Notes under the pieces: generated by a model
The model's input: the letters and a program-made list of their open reading frames with translations, nothing else
The model's database searches: none
What the model was told of the DNA's origin: nothing
Source: CAZSNT01 sp964607765
GTDB lineage: Bacteria; Verrucomicrobiota; Lentisphaeria; Oligosphaerales; JABHEG01
Length of the DNA stretch: 57,660 nucleotides
Assembly: GCA_964607765.1 (NCBI GenBank)
Contig: CAZSNT010000048.1
Coordinates: 1 to 57,660 of the forward strand
Direction of reading: 5' to 3'
Made by a program: the position numbers and the translations under genes
In this document: positions 17,195 to 25,590 of the stretch, piece by piece
Position numbering within the stretch: position 1 is the first letter of the stretch
Layout of the letters: the number at the start of each line of letters is the position of its first letter

Positions 17195-20100
17195 TCACTT
17201 CCCCATCCGTTCCCGCCAGCCTTCGACGATCGCGTAGACGGAAGGGATGACGAACAGCGTCAGCAGTGTGGACGTGCTCAATCCGAACACGACTACGGTG
17301 GCCAGGGGGCGCTGCACATCCGAGCCGATGCCCTCCGCCAGCAGCAGCGGCAGCAGGCCGAGGACCGTGGTGAGCGTGGTCACAATGACGGGGCGGAACC
17401 GCAGCTCGGCGCCCTCGATCACGGCACTGGTGACCGAGTGCCCGCGCTCACGCAGGTCATTGAAAAATGTGACCAGCACCATGGCGTCCTGCAGGCAGAT
17501 GCCGAACAGCGCGATGAATCCCACTGCCGCCGGTACGGACAGATACTGGCCCGTAACAGCCAGCCCGGCGATGCCGCCGATCAGGCCGAGGGGGATGTTG
17601 ATCGCAATGATCAGCGCATGCCGTACCGCGCCCACGGACATGCGAATGAGTACCAGGACCAGCAGCAGCACGGTTGGCACGATGATCGCCAGCCGACGCA
17701 TGGCACGTTGCTGATTCTCGAACTGTCCGCCGTACTCGACCGTGTAGCCGGGCGGCAGCGTGACCTCTTGCGCGACCCGTTCCTGCACGTCCGCAACCAC
17801 GCCACCCAAATCCCGGCCGCGCACGTTGCCCTGCACGATCCAGCGACGCTGGTTCTTTTCGCGGTTGACTTGAGTGGGGCCCGTCACCTGTCGGACCTGG
17901 GCAACCTGCGACAGGGGCACGGTGCCGCCACTGTCCGTCTCCACGAGAATGTCGCGGATGGTCTCCGGGTCGGACCGGTAATGCTCCTGGTAACGCAGAT
18001 GGATGCCGAACCGGCGCGTGTACAAGTAGATCTGGTCAATGACCTCGCCGCCGACAGCCAGTTCCACAATCTCGAGGATGCGGTCGACGCTCACGCCGTA
18101 CCTCGCGCAGGCGGCGCGGTCCGCGATCACCTGGATCTGCGGCTGACCGAAGCTCTGCTCAACAGAGAGGTCGACCAGGCCCGGGACATTGTCGACGGCG
18201 TTCCGGATCTCCGCCGCTTTCTGGCGCAGCACTTCCAGGTCTTCGCCGTAGAGCTTGATGGCCAGCTGTGCCTTGATGCCGGAGAGCAGTTCGTCGAACG
18301 CGTTCTGGATCGGCTGCGTGAAGTTCAGCTGCACGCCGGGGAACGGTTTCAGGATCTCCGTCAGCTCGTCGATCAGCGCCTGTTTGTCCGCGAACCGCTG
18401 CCAGTCGCTGAGAGGCCTGAGCTCAATATGGACCTCGGCGTAGTTCACAGGATGCGGGTGGCTGCCCGCCTCCGGGCGCCCGATCCGCGAGACCACTTCC
18501 TCGACTTCGGGCAGCTCCACGATCCGTTTCTCCATCATCAGCACGGTCTCGGTGGCCTTCTCCAGCGAGATGGAAGGCGCCATTGTGACGCCGATGAGGA
18601 TCGACCCCTCCTCGAGGGTTGGCACAAACTCCGTACCGAGACGCGCGAACACAGCCAAGCTGGCGGCGAACGCGGCGAACGCGGCGAACGCCACGAGCAC
18701 GCGGCAGCGCACGGCCAGGCGCAGCAGTGGACCGTGCACCGCGTGCACCAGCCTGCCCAGCGCGGCTTCCCGGTGCGGCGCGTGTTTCAGCAGCAGCCGT
18801 GCGAGCACGGGCGCGACCACGACCGAGAAGATCATGGCCCCGATCAGCGCGAACGCGATGGTGAACGCCATGGGCGAGAACATCTTGTACTCCACGCCCT
18901 GGAGCGTGAGCAACGGCAGGAACACGATGACGATGACAGCCAGCGAAAAGACAATGGGCCGGCTCACCTCGGCCGCTGCACGTCGGATGACTGACGCTTT
19001 GCTGCCGCCGCCTTCCCCGGGCTCGCCCAGGTGTCGGTGGATGTTCTCCACCATGATGATGGCACCGTCGCCCAGCATGCCGATCGCAATCGCGATCCCC
19101 CCCAGCGACATCAGATTTGCCGAGATCCCCTGCCAGCCCATGCAGAGCACGGCGACCAGGGCGCAGAACGGCAGCGCCAGCGCCACGATAAGGGCCGTAC
19201 GCAGGTTGCCCAGAAACAGCAGGAGCGTGACCAGCACAAGCGCGCCGCCCTGGAGCAGCGCCTTCTTCACGGTCCACGTCGCGCGGTGCACCAGTTCGGC
19301 CTGCTCATAGTAGGGGATGAGCTGCACGCCGTCCGGCAAGCTCTCCTGCACCTGCTCGACCTTCTCGTAGAGGCGCTCGATCACCTCGGACGTGTTCTCG
19401 CCGAACAGCTTCAGCACCATGCCCGAAACCACCTCGCCCTCGCCGTTGCGTGTCACAACGCCGCGACGCACCTCGTTCCCGTACACCACTTCGGCCACGT
19501 CCGACACCACAACCGGCGTGCCGCGGTCCACCTTCACCGGGATGGCTGCGATATCATCGAGCGTTTCCACCAGCCCAACGCCGCGGACCAGGTGCTCCTC
19601 GCTGCCCAGGACCACGAACTGCCCGCCCACGTTGCGGTTGTTCCCGTTGACGGCCTCGACCACGTCGGGCAGCGTCAGGTTGTACTTGCGGAGCTTGTCC
19701 GGGTTGACCCGAATCTGGTACTGCAGGACATGCCCGCCGATCGACAGGATATCCGTCACGCCCGGCACGGATTGCAGTTTGAATTTCACCACCCAGTCGT
19801 TGAGTTCCCGCAGATACGTGTCGGGGGCCTTGCCTTCCGTGTTCACCTTCTCCGGATCCAAGGTCAGGTAATAGATGAAGATCTGCCCCAATCCTGTGGA
19901 GATCGGGCCCAGGGCCGGTGGCGTGTGCATCCTCGGCAGCTCGGTCATGGCGACAGTCATGCGCTCCGCCACCAGCTGCCGCGCGAAGTAGATGTTCGTA
20001 TCGTCGTCGAAATACACGTAGATGACGGCCATACCGAACGCAGAGGTAGACTTGATCTGTTGCACGCCCGGCAGCCCGTTCATTGCCGACTCGATCGGGT

Positions 20101-20299
20101 ACGTGATCAGCCGTTCGATCTCCTCGGGCGCCATGCCGTGCGCCTCCGCAAAGACCGGGACCATGATGGGGGAGATGTCCGGAAAGGCATCGACTGGCAT
20201 GCGGCCGTACTGATAGACGCCGCCCACCACGATCGCGGCGGCGGCCAGGACGACCAGGCCAGGCACGCGCAGCGCAGACTCGATAATCTTGTCAATCAT
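17195..20299 (-). CDS. Heavy-metal RND efflux pump, inner-membrane subunit (CusA-like)
   Basis: 1034 residues, full length for an HME-RND pump. The N-terminus has a membrane helix and then MPVDAFPDISP, conserved in CusA/CzcA. Large periplasmic loops alternate with two groups of membrane helices. The TM4 proton-relay region (about residue 400) reads AIAIGMLGDGAIIMVEN, which is closer to CusA (monovalent Cu/Ag pumps) than to the DFG form of CzcA, so copper or silver is the likelier substrate. This is inferred from a short motif. It is the last gene of the operon, 89 nt after the CusB-like adaptor; GGAA precedes the ATG. It should form a tripartite complex with the two upstream gene products. 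Confidence 0.9.
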   Translation of the reverse strand: MIDKIIESALRVPGLVVLAAAAIVVGGVYQYGRMPVDAFPDISPIMVPVFAEAHGMAPEEIERLITYPIESAMNGLPGVQQIKSTSAFGMAVIYVYFDDDTNIYFARQLVAERMTVAMTELPRMHTPPALGPISTGLGQIFIYYLTLDPEKVNTEGKAPDTYLRELNDWVVKFKLQSVPGVTDILSIGGHVLQYQIRVNPDKLRKYNLTLPDVVEAVNGNNRNVGGQFVVLGSEEHLVRGVGLVETLDDIAAIPVKVDRGTPVVVSDVAEVVYGNEVRRGVVTRNGEGEVVSGMVLKLFGENTSEVIERLYEKVEQVQESLPDGVQLIPYYEQAELVHRATWTVKKALLQGGALVLVTLLLFLGNLRTALIVALALPFCALVAVLCMGWQGISANLMSLGGIAIAIGMLGDGAIIMVENIHRHLGEPGEGGGSKASVIRRAAAEVSRPIVFSLAVIVIVFLPLLTLQGVEYKMFSPMAFTIAFALIGAMIFSVVVAPVLARLLLKHAPHREAALGRLVHAVHGPLLRLAVRCRVLVAFAAFAAFAASLAVFARLGTEFVPTLEEGSILIGVTMAPSISLEKATETVLMMEKRIVELPEVEEVVSRIGRPEAGSHPHPVNYAEVHIELRPLSDWQRFADKQALIDELTEILKPFPGVQLNFTQPIQNAFDELLSGIKAQLAIKLYGEDLEVLRQKAAEIRNAVDNVPGLVDLSVEQSFGQPQIQVIADRAACARYGVSVDRILEIVELAVGGEVIDQIYLYTRRFGIHLRYQEHYRSDPETIRDILVETDSGGTVPLSQVAQVRQVTGPTQVNREKNQRRWIVQGNVRGRDLGGVVADVQERVAQEVTLPPGYTVEYGGQFENQQRAMRRLAIIVPTVLLLVLVLIRMSVGAVRHALIIAINIPLGLIGGIAGLAVTGQYLSVPAAVGFIALFGICLQDAMVLVTFFNDLRERGHSVTSAVIEGAELRFRPVIVTTLTTVLGLLPLLLAEGIGSDVQRPLATVVVFGLSTSTLLTLFVIPSVYAIVEGWRERMGK

Positions 20300-20388
20300 T
20301 GTCGGTTCCGTATCTATTGATGACTAACGACCACTGACCCAGTGACGCGCGCAGCGCCAATGATCAATGGCCAATGACCGATGCCCCA

Positions 20389-22314
20389 TCAGTGCCCGTG
20401 CCCGGCGTGCGGGTCGAGATTGCTGGTCACCAGCTTCGCTTTGAGCTCGAAAGCGCCCGCCGTCACATAGGACGTGCCCGCGGCGAGGCCGGCTGTGATC
20501 TCAACCTGGCGGCGGTCCGACCGCCCCATCGTTACAGGCACGGGGGTAAACGCGTCACCGTCAGGAACGAAGACCACGTGCTCGCCGTCGATCGTCTGGA
20601 CGGCGTTCTTCGGTATCACCACCGGCACCTGCTCCGCCGCAACGCTGATGCGACCCGTCACGAACACGCCCGGCCGCCAGTTGCCGTTGTCATTCTCCAG
20701 CACCAGCCGCGCCGTTGCCGTCCGCGTCTCCGGATCAACGACAGGCGAAACCATGGCGATGCGCCCGCGTGCCTCGCGCCCGGAGTGTTCAGCGCGGACC
20801 GTCACTTCCTGGCCGACACGAACGGCATGCAGGTCCTTCAAGTAGACGGTCAGATTGACCCACACCGTACTGATATCCGCAATGGTGAAAATGTCCGTGT
20901 TCTCATCAACCCTCTCGCCGCGAACGATGTGTTTGGCCACGACCACGCCGGCCGCCGGCGAACGGGCCTCGTAGCGTGCGAAGTGGTTGTCGAAGTAGCT
21001 CTCCTTCTCGGCCTCGCTGGCACCCGTCTTGCAGCCTTTGCAGTTCGGATCCGTGCACTTCTTCTCAGGTAGGACCAGCGCTTCCAGCGCTTCAATCTCG
21101 CTGTCGGTAACGCCCATCAGCCGCAACTGCTGCTCCGATGTCCGCGCCGCGAACTTCGCTGCACGGAGCCGGGCCTCAGCTTCGAACAGCTCGTGCTTGA
21201 TGTCGAACGCAATGTCGTCGCGGCTGGCCATATAATCCGCCACGGCCTTTTCGTACTGCGTCTTGGCAGCCAGGTAGTCCTGTTCGCTGGCGATCTCCTT
21301 GCCGTACAGATCGCGCTCGCGCACGAAAGTCTGGCGCGCGGCAACGGACTCCGCGTAGGCGCTGTTCAGCGTCTTCAGGTTCTTGCCCGCCTCCCCAGCC
21401 TTGAACTCGCGCAGATCCTCCAGGGACGGGCTGCCGTCAAGGAATGCGAGCAGCTTCCGCGTGTTGTCGTGCACGGCCTGGGCACGCGGCACGAGAATGC
21501 TGCAGCACAGGATCTCATTGACCTGCGTCAGGAAGTCGAGCTTCGCTTTGCCCAGATCGCTGCTGTCGAGCACGGCCAGGACGTCGCCGCGTGCAACCCG
21601 GTCGCCCACCGTCGGGCGGGCCTCACGCGTGATGCCGCTCACCAGCGGCACGACGTGCGTCACCGTGTCCTCGTTCAGCGATACCTCGCCCGGCATGCTG
21701 ATCTCGCTGCGCAGATCCCCAGGGCCTGCCTTGGCGATCACGACCCCCGCGTTCCGGCGCTCTTCCGCGGACAGGGTCAAGCCTTCATCGTGGTCGCAGG
21801 CGTGTCCTGCGTGGTCGTGCCCGGCATGCTCGTCTTCGTCCTCGTCGTGGGCACCGTGGTCGTGCCCGGCGTGCTCGTCCGCGTCTTCGTCGTGGACGCC
21901 GTGGTCGTGCCCGGCGTGCTCGTCCGCGTCTTCGTCGTGGGCGCCGTGGTCGTGCCCGGCATGCTCGTCCGCGTGGTCGCCGTGGTCGTGCCCGGCGTGC
22001 TCGTCCCCGTCCGCGTCGTGGTCGTGCCCGGCATGCTCGTCCCCGTCCGCGTCGTGGTCGCCGTGGGCGCCGTGGTCGTGCCCGGCGTGCTCGTCTTCTG
22101 GATCTGGTTTCGCTTCGGGCTGGGCGTTCTCGTGGTGTTTACAGCCCGGCTCCGTGCAGGTTGGGGCTGCGCCGGGGGCTTCCTTCGGCTCGGCTTCCTG
22201 CGCCACGCTTGTCGTCGTCAGCAGCACAGCCAATGCCGCGCTCAGGAGCAATGTCGCTGCAACGCTGAACAGGGCTGCACTCTCCGCGCGTTTATTCATC
22301 ACATACTGTTCCAT
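20389..22314 (-). CDS. RND efflux periplasmic adaptor (CusB/CzcB-like) with His-rich repeat domain
   Basis: 641 residues. Signal/anchor helix at about 14-38, then CTEPGCKHH, then an extraordinary low-complexity domain (about 71-178) in which EHAGHDH occurs seven times with Asp/Glu spacers. I count 29 His in about 103 residues. After that come the normal adaptor parts: lipoyl-like GDVLAVLDS, a helical hairpin, and the barrel with VWVNLTVYLKDLHAVRVGQ. A second Cys motif, CTDPNCKGC, is inserted in the helical hairpin and echoes the first (CT-E/D-P-x-CK). The His and Cys sites should capture or sense periplasmic metal. The ATG at 22314 overlaps the upstream TolC stop (TGATG) and is preceded by GGAGGA. 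Confidence 0.9.
   Translation of the reverse strand: MEQYVMNKRAESAALFSVAATLLLSAALAVLLTTTSVAQEAEPKEAPGAAPTCTEPGCKHHENAQPEAKPDPEDEHAGHDHGAHGDHDADGDEHAGHDHDADGDEHAGHDHGDHADEHAGHDHGAHDEDADEHAGHDHGVHDEDADEHAGHDHGAHDEDEDEHAGHDHAGHACDHDEGLTLSAEERRNAGVVIAKAGPGDLRSEISMPGEVSLNEDTVTHVVPLVSGITREARPTVGDRVARGDVLAVLDSSDLGKAKLDFLTQVNEILCCSILVPRAQAVHDNTRKLLAFLDGSPSLEDLREFKAGEAGKNLKTLNSAYAESVAARQTFVRERDLYGKEIASEQDYLAAKTQYEKAVADYMASRDDIAFDIKHELFEAEARLRAAKFAARTSEQQLRLMGVTDSEIEALEALVLPEKKCTDPNCKGCKTGASEAEKESYFDNHFARYEARSPAAGVVVAKHIVRGERVDENTDIFTIADISTVWVNLTVYLKDLHAVRVGQEVTVRAEHSGREARGRIAMVSPVVDPETRTATARLVLENDNGNWRPGVFVTGRISVAAEQVPVVIPKNAVQTIDGEHVVFVPDGDAFTPVPVTMGRSDRRQVEITAGLAAGTSYVTAGAFELKAKLVTSNLDPHAGHGH
21781..22104 (-). 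repeat. Degenerate tandem repeat encoding EHAGHDH units
   Basis: In-frame repeat inside the CusB-like gene. Units of about 12-18 codons begin with GA(G/A)CACGC-like sequence coding EHAGHDH at residues 75, 93, 105, 117, 132, 147 and 162. The spacing of the last four is exactly 15 codons (45 bp), so that part expanded recently. Repeat-unit slippage could change the metal-binding capacity between strains. Confidence 0.85.
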
Positions 22315-23669
22315 CACCGTTCCTCCACACCGTCTTCCGTCCCATCTGATGCCTGTCGGCTGTCGAGTTGTGACAGCGTCATGCCGGTCAGGCGCTCGAT
22401 CCTGGCTACCGTTCGGTGCAGGTCGGAGAGCGACTCCAGCCACTGCACTTCCGTCTCGAACAGGGTCTGCTGCGCATCAAGCACGTCCAAGTACTCCACC
22501 TTGCCCCTGCGGTACGCCTGCTGCGCCGCTTCGAACGCCTTGCGTGCTCCCGGGAGCATGCCGGTTTCCACCGCTCGCACTTCATCCACCGCAACCTGGA
22601 ACTCCTGCCAGCGCCTGAGGAGGTCGGCCTGCAGCGCGATCTCGACCGCGCGTTGCGTGTGTCGCGCACTGTCCAGCTCCGCGCGCGCCGCAGCGATGTT
22701 GCCCTCATTGCGGTCAAACAGCGGCAGCGGCACGGCGACCGCCAACTCCACGACTTCGTTGCCCTCCTCGCGTTCGTGCGCGAAGGTGGCGGCGAGCGTG
22801 ACATCGGGAACGCGCGCCGCCTTTTCCCGACTGACCACCGCTTCGGCATGTCGCGTCCCGGCTTCTCGCCGTGCCATGTCCGGGGCGCGGCTCAGCGCGG
22901 CCTGCAGCAGCGCCAGGCCAGGCAGTTCCGGGACCCGGCGCAGGTCACCGCGAGCACGCACATTTTCGGCGTCTTCGGGGTTGATGCCCAGCAGTGCTGC
23001 CAGCGCGGTCCGTGCCGTTGTCAGCCGCCCCTCGGCCCGGCGGAGCTGCAGACGTCGCGCTGCGAGCTCGACGTCTGCTTTGGTCAGCTCCAACGGCGAC
23101 ACCTTTCCCGAACGTACGCGTTCAGCAGCGGCGTCCCGGATTCTGCCGCCGACCTCGTAGGCGGCGGCAACCACACGCACGCGTTCCTGCGCCACGAGCA
23201 GGTCTGCGAAGCGCCGCGTCACGTCGGCAACCAGGTCGAGGCGTGCCGCGTTCAGATCGCACTTCGAGAGCTTCGTTGCTGCCGCTGCCGCATCCCGGCG
23301 TCTGACGCGCTTCCCCCCCACTTCGAAGCGTTGTGCGGCCTCGATCCTGTAGACGGCAGCATCCAGACCGCGGTCGTCGCCATTCAGCCCAACGTCGTCC
23401 ACCCCGGCTTCGAGATCCGGATTCGGCCGCACACCTGCCTGGTGCTCGCGACCCTCTGCTGCTCGGACGGCTGCCGCGGCCGCCTTCAGTGCCGGGCTGT
23501 ACGACAGTGACAGCTGGACGGCTTCGGTGAGGGAAAGGCGGCGAGGCACCTGGTCCGTGTCGCCTCCCGGCACGCCGGACAACGCGGGGGACAGCACCGG
23601 AGCACCGCAGAGAGGCGCCACGGTCAGGCTGGCGGATAGAAATCTACTGAAGAGGGCTTTGCCGGTCAT
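22314..23669 (-). CDS. TolC-family outer-membrane factor (CusC/CzcC-like)
   Basis: 451 residues with a signal peptide (about 1-28), then RLSLTEAVQLSLSYSPALKAA, the start of the first OEP repeat, and a second repeat with AVPLPLFDRNEGNIAAARAELDSA, a hallmark of CzcC-type proteins. It forms the outer-membrane channel of the metal efflux complex. AAGGAC lies 7 nt before the ATG. Its TGA overlaps the CusB-like ATG. A 179-bp gap separates it from the upstream small Cys/His protein, with which it is probably co-transcribed. Confidence 0.9.
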   Translation of the reverse strand: MTGKALFSRFLSASLTVAPLCGAPVLSPALSGVPGGDTDQVPRRLSLTEAVQLSLSYSPALKAAAAAVRAAEGREHQAGVRPNPDLEAGVDDVGLNGDDRGLDAAVYRIEAAQRFEVGGKRVRRRDAAAAATKLSKCDLNAARLDLVADVTRRFADLLVAQERVRVVAAAYEVGGRIRDAAAERVRSGKVSPLELTKADVELAARRLQLRRAEGRLTTARTALAALLGINPEDAENVRARGDLRRVPELPGLALLQAALSRAPDMARREAGTRHAEAVVSREKAARVPDVTLAATFAHEREEGNEVVELAVAVPLPLFDRNEGNIAAARAELDSARHTQRAVEIALQADLLRRWQEFQVAVDEVRAVETGMLPGARKAFEAAQQAYRRGKVEYLDVLDAQQTLFETEVQWLESLSDLHRTVARIERLTGMTLSQLDSRQASDGTEDGVEER

Positions 23670-23702
23670 TCATGATGTCCTTGGCTGGGAGTGACGCATT
23701 TG

Positions 23703-23739
23703 AGAAACGGGGACAGCCCCGGGCCCAGTGCCATTCTCT
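23703..23739. repeat. REP-like bipartite hairpin
   Basis: GAGAA (23703-23707) pairs with TTCTC (23735-23739) around an inner hairpin CGGGG-ACAG-CCCCG (23709-23722). It lies in the gap between the CusC-like gene and the small protein gene. Short GC-rich hairpins of this kind resemble REP elements mobilised by Y1 transposases in other bacteria; no such transposase is in this window. Confidence 0.45.
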
Positions 23740-23848
23740 GGCTCGCTCCGCGATCCGGCGCCGCAACAGAGGTGCGGCATGACGCGCAAGGCGGAAGCAT
23801 GGGCCGAGCGGGGAGTTCGACAGGCGCCGCAGGGCGCGGGCTGGCAGA

Positions 23849-24286
23849 TCAGACCAGCAGGACAACGGCCCGAAGATAGGACAGATGAGGCGGGGGCAAG
23901 GGGGCGTGTGACAGGACGCGCTGGGCCTGGCGGGTGCGCCAAGGCAGCCGCCGACCGACAGAGGGGGCCTGGTCGCCGGCGGCACGGAGTGCCCGAACCT
24001 GTCCGGCGCTCCGCTCATCGGGCCCCACGCTCAGGTCGATGTCGAAGGCAATGTGCACATCCCGGCACGTGTTTTCGTGCGCCGTGCACGCGTAGTCATC
24101 GTGTGGAACGTGGTGTGACTCGCAGGCATGCGTCGACTGGCGGTGCCCGAAAGCGGCAGGCTCGACGGCCACATGCCCGTCGCCGCCACGGCAGAGAGTC
24201 AGGCCGCCGGACGCGCTCGTGACGAGCACGGCAAGCAGCACGACTGCAGCCCGATGCAGCATTGACATGACCGATCGTATCAGCAT
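23849..24286 (-). CDS. Small exported Cys/His-rich protein linked to the metal efflux operon
   Basis: 145 residues. A signal peptide (about 1-27: MLHRAAVVLLAVLVTSASGG) is followed by LCRGGDGHVAVEP, then a run with C55, C67, C74 and many His (H38, H53, H58, H59, H62, H70, H78), including CRDVHIAFDIDLS. I recall this layout (C..GDGHVAxE ... C ... C-x-DI) from small proteins encoded beside czcCBA-like genes in planctomycetes. The function is not established. Periplasmic metal binding or delivery to the CusB-like adaptor is inferred. The ATG at 24286 is preferred over an upstream in-frame ATG because AAGTGAG precedes it. First gene of the operon in this direction. Confidence 0.65.
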   Translation of the reverse strand: MLIRSVMSMLHRAAVVLLAVLVTSASGGLTLCRGGDGHVAVEPAAFGHRQSTHACESHHVPHDDYACTAHENTCRDVHIAFDIDLSVGPDERSAGQVRALRAAGDQAPSVGRRLPWRTRQAQRVLSHAPLPPPHLSYLRAVVLLV

Positions 24287-24345
24287 GCTCACTTGGACAC
24301 TCCCGTTGCCTGTAGGTTCCGCAACGGTAACATAGCACACGGCAG

Positions 24346-25368
24346 TCAGTCTGCGCTCTGCCGCCCCCGGTACTCACGTGGCGAGCAACCGTGCTGCCTG
24401 CGGAACGAGTTCGCAAAGTACTGACTGGATGAGAACCCGGACTCGGTCGCGATACGGGTGACGGATCGGCTGGGGTGCGCCAGCAGTTGCTCCGCAGCGC
24501 GCTGGAGCCGCAGCCGGTTAAGGTACTTGATCGGCGACATGTTCGTGAGTTTCCGACAGTAGTGCACGAACCGTGTGACGCCCAACCCGCTGCCTTCGGC
24601 CATGCCTTCGAGCGTCCAGGGCAAGGCGAGCGCACTCTCCAGCCCCTGCAGGAACAGCTTCACACTGCGTTCCGAACTGGTCAGTGACTCGCGCAACCGC
24701 ACCTCGCGGCTGCGCAGCAGATCGAGGAGCGAGAGCAGCAGTTCGTTGATCATCACGGCAAGGCGTGACGTGTTGCTGCCGTCCACATCGCCCTCGACCG
24801 CCGCAGCCATCCGCAGGAAACAGCGGCGAATGTCCTCCGTACCCGGCCACACGTATTGCTCGTTGTGCCGCAGGTACGTCGTGAGGTGCTCCAGGTCGCC
24901 CTGAGTAAGCACAACCCAATCCGGCCACTGCCACACCTGGTGCGGATGACGCACGCCAACGTCGAGAATGAGCCAGACCAGTTTGCCCACGTCAATGTGC
25001 GGCGCGCCCAATCGGTGCGGCTGCCACGGGCGCGTGACCAGCACGTGGTCATGGTCCAGACGCAGCTCGGTGTCTTCCACGGTCGCCGCGATGCCGCCGC
25101 TGGCCATGAACGTCAACTCGATGCCTTCGTTCCGGTGTACGGGCAACCCCCACGTCTGCCTCTTCGTGGCGTCCCAGTAGCCCACGCTGCGCACGCCGGG
25201 CAGGACGGCGTCGGGCAACGGCCGGCCCGGATACGTGCCGCGAGCCAGCGCCTCGAACCGCACGTCGCCCGCCTCCGCTGCTCGAACCAACGGGCCGCAG
25301 CTGTCGGCCCGGTATTCATGCTCCTGGTCCCGGTACACGGGGCGATCCGAACTGTTGGCTGACGGCAT
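24346..25368 (-). CDS. AraC-family transcriptional regulator
   Basis: 340 residues. The N-terminal half has a cupin-like sensor domain (GIELTFMASGG, LVTRPWQPHRLGAP), typical of sugar-sensing AraC proteins. The last 100 residues hold two helix-turn-helix motifs (LEGMAEGSGLGVTRFVHYCRK and VTRIATESGFSSSQYFANSFRR) of the HTH_18 domain. GGAG precedes the ATG. Its promoter region (25369-25590) is shared with the divergent ThuA-HEAT-DUF6807 gene, so that carbohydrate gene set is its most likely target. Control of the metal operon just downstream is less likely given the cupin domain. Confidence 0.9.
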   Translation of the reverse strand: MPSANSSDRPVYRDQEHEYRADSCGPLVRAAEAGDVRFEALARGTYPGRPLPDAVLPGVRSVGYWDATKRQTWGLPVHRNEGIELTFMASGGIAATVEDTELRLDHDHVLVTRPWQPHRLGAPHIDVGKLVWLILDVGVRHPHQVWQWPDWVVLTQGDLEHLTTYLRHNEQYVWPGTEDIRRCFLRMAAAVEGDVDGSNTSRLAVMINELLLSLLDLLRSREVRLRESLTSSERSVKLFLQGLESALALPWTLEGMAEGSGLGVTRFVHYCRKLTNMSPIKYLNRLRLQRAAEQLLAHPSRSVTRIATESGFSSSQYFANSFRRQHGCSPREYRGRQSAD

Positions 25369-25590
25369 GGCTGCTGCTCCGCGTCTGCTGTGTCAATGCT
25401 ATTTACAATATCCGTCGCAGGTCATTCGTAAACAGCTGCGGGAGTTCCGCAGCAACAGGGAAACCGGCCTGAGCGTTCGTGCAAAATCAGACAGTGGCGT
25501 TTTGGGCAAGACACGCGCACAGACCGTGGCATTGTATGTCTCAGACACATTCCGGCTGTACCAATGCCCTCAACGGGAGGAAGTCAGGCC
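25369..25590. promoter_or_regulatory. Divergent promoter region with short inverted repeat
   Basis: 222 bp between the AraC-family gene and the ThuA fusion gene. It is visibly more AT-rich than its surroundings near 25400-25420 (TATTTACAATATCC), a plausible -10 area for the regulator. An inverted repeat CTGCGG-GAGTT-CCGCAG lies at 25435-25451 and could be a regulator site. I cannot assign -35/-10 boxes with confidence. Confidence 0.4.

Noticed and set aside
17063..18994. Long plus-strand open frame opposite the CusA-like gene
   Set aside because: Antisense shadow; the opposite strand encodes a full-length RND pump.
25369..25590. Defined sigma-70 promoter boxes
   Set aside because: AT-rich patches exist, but no -35/-10 pair with correct spacing was clear enough to report as a site.
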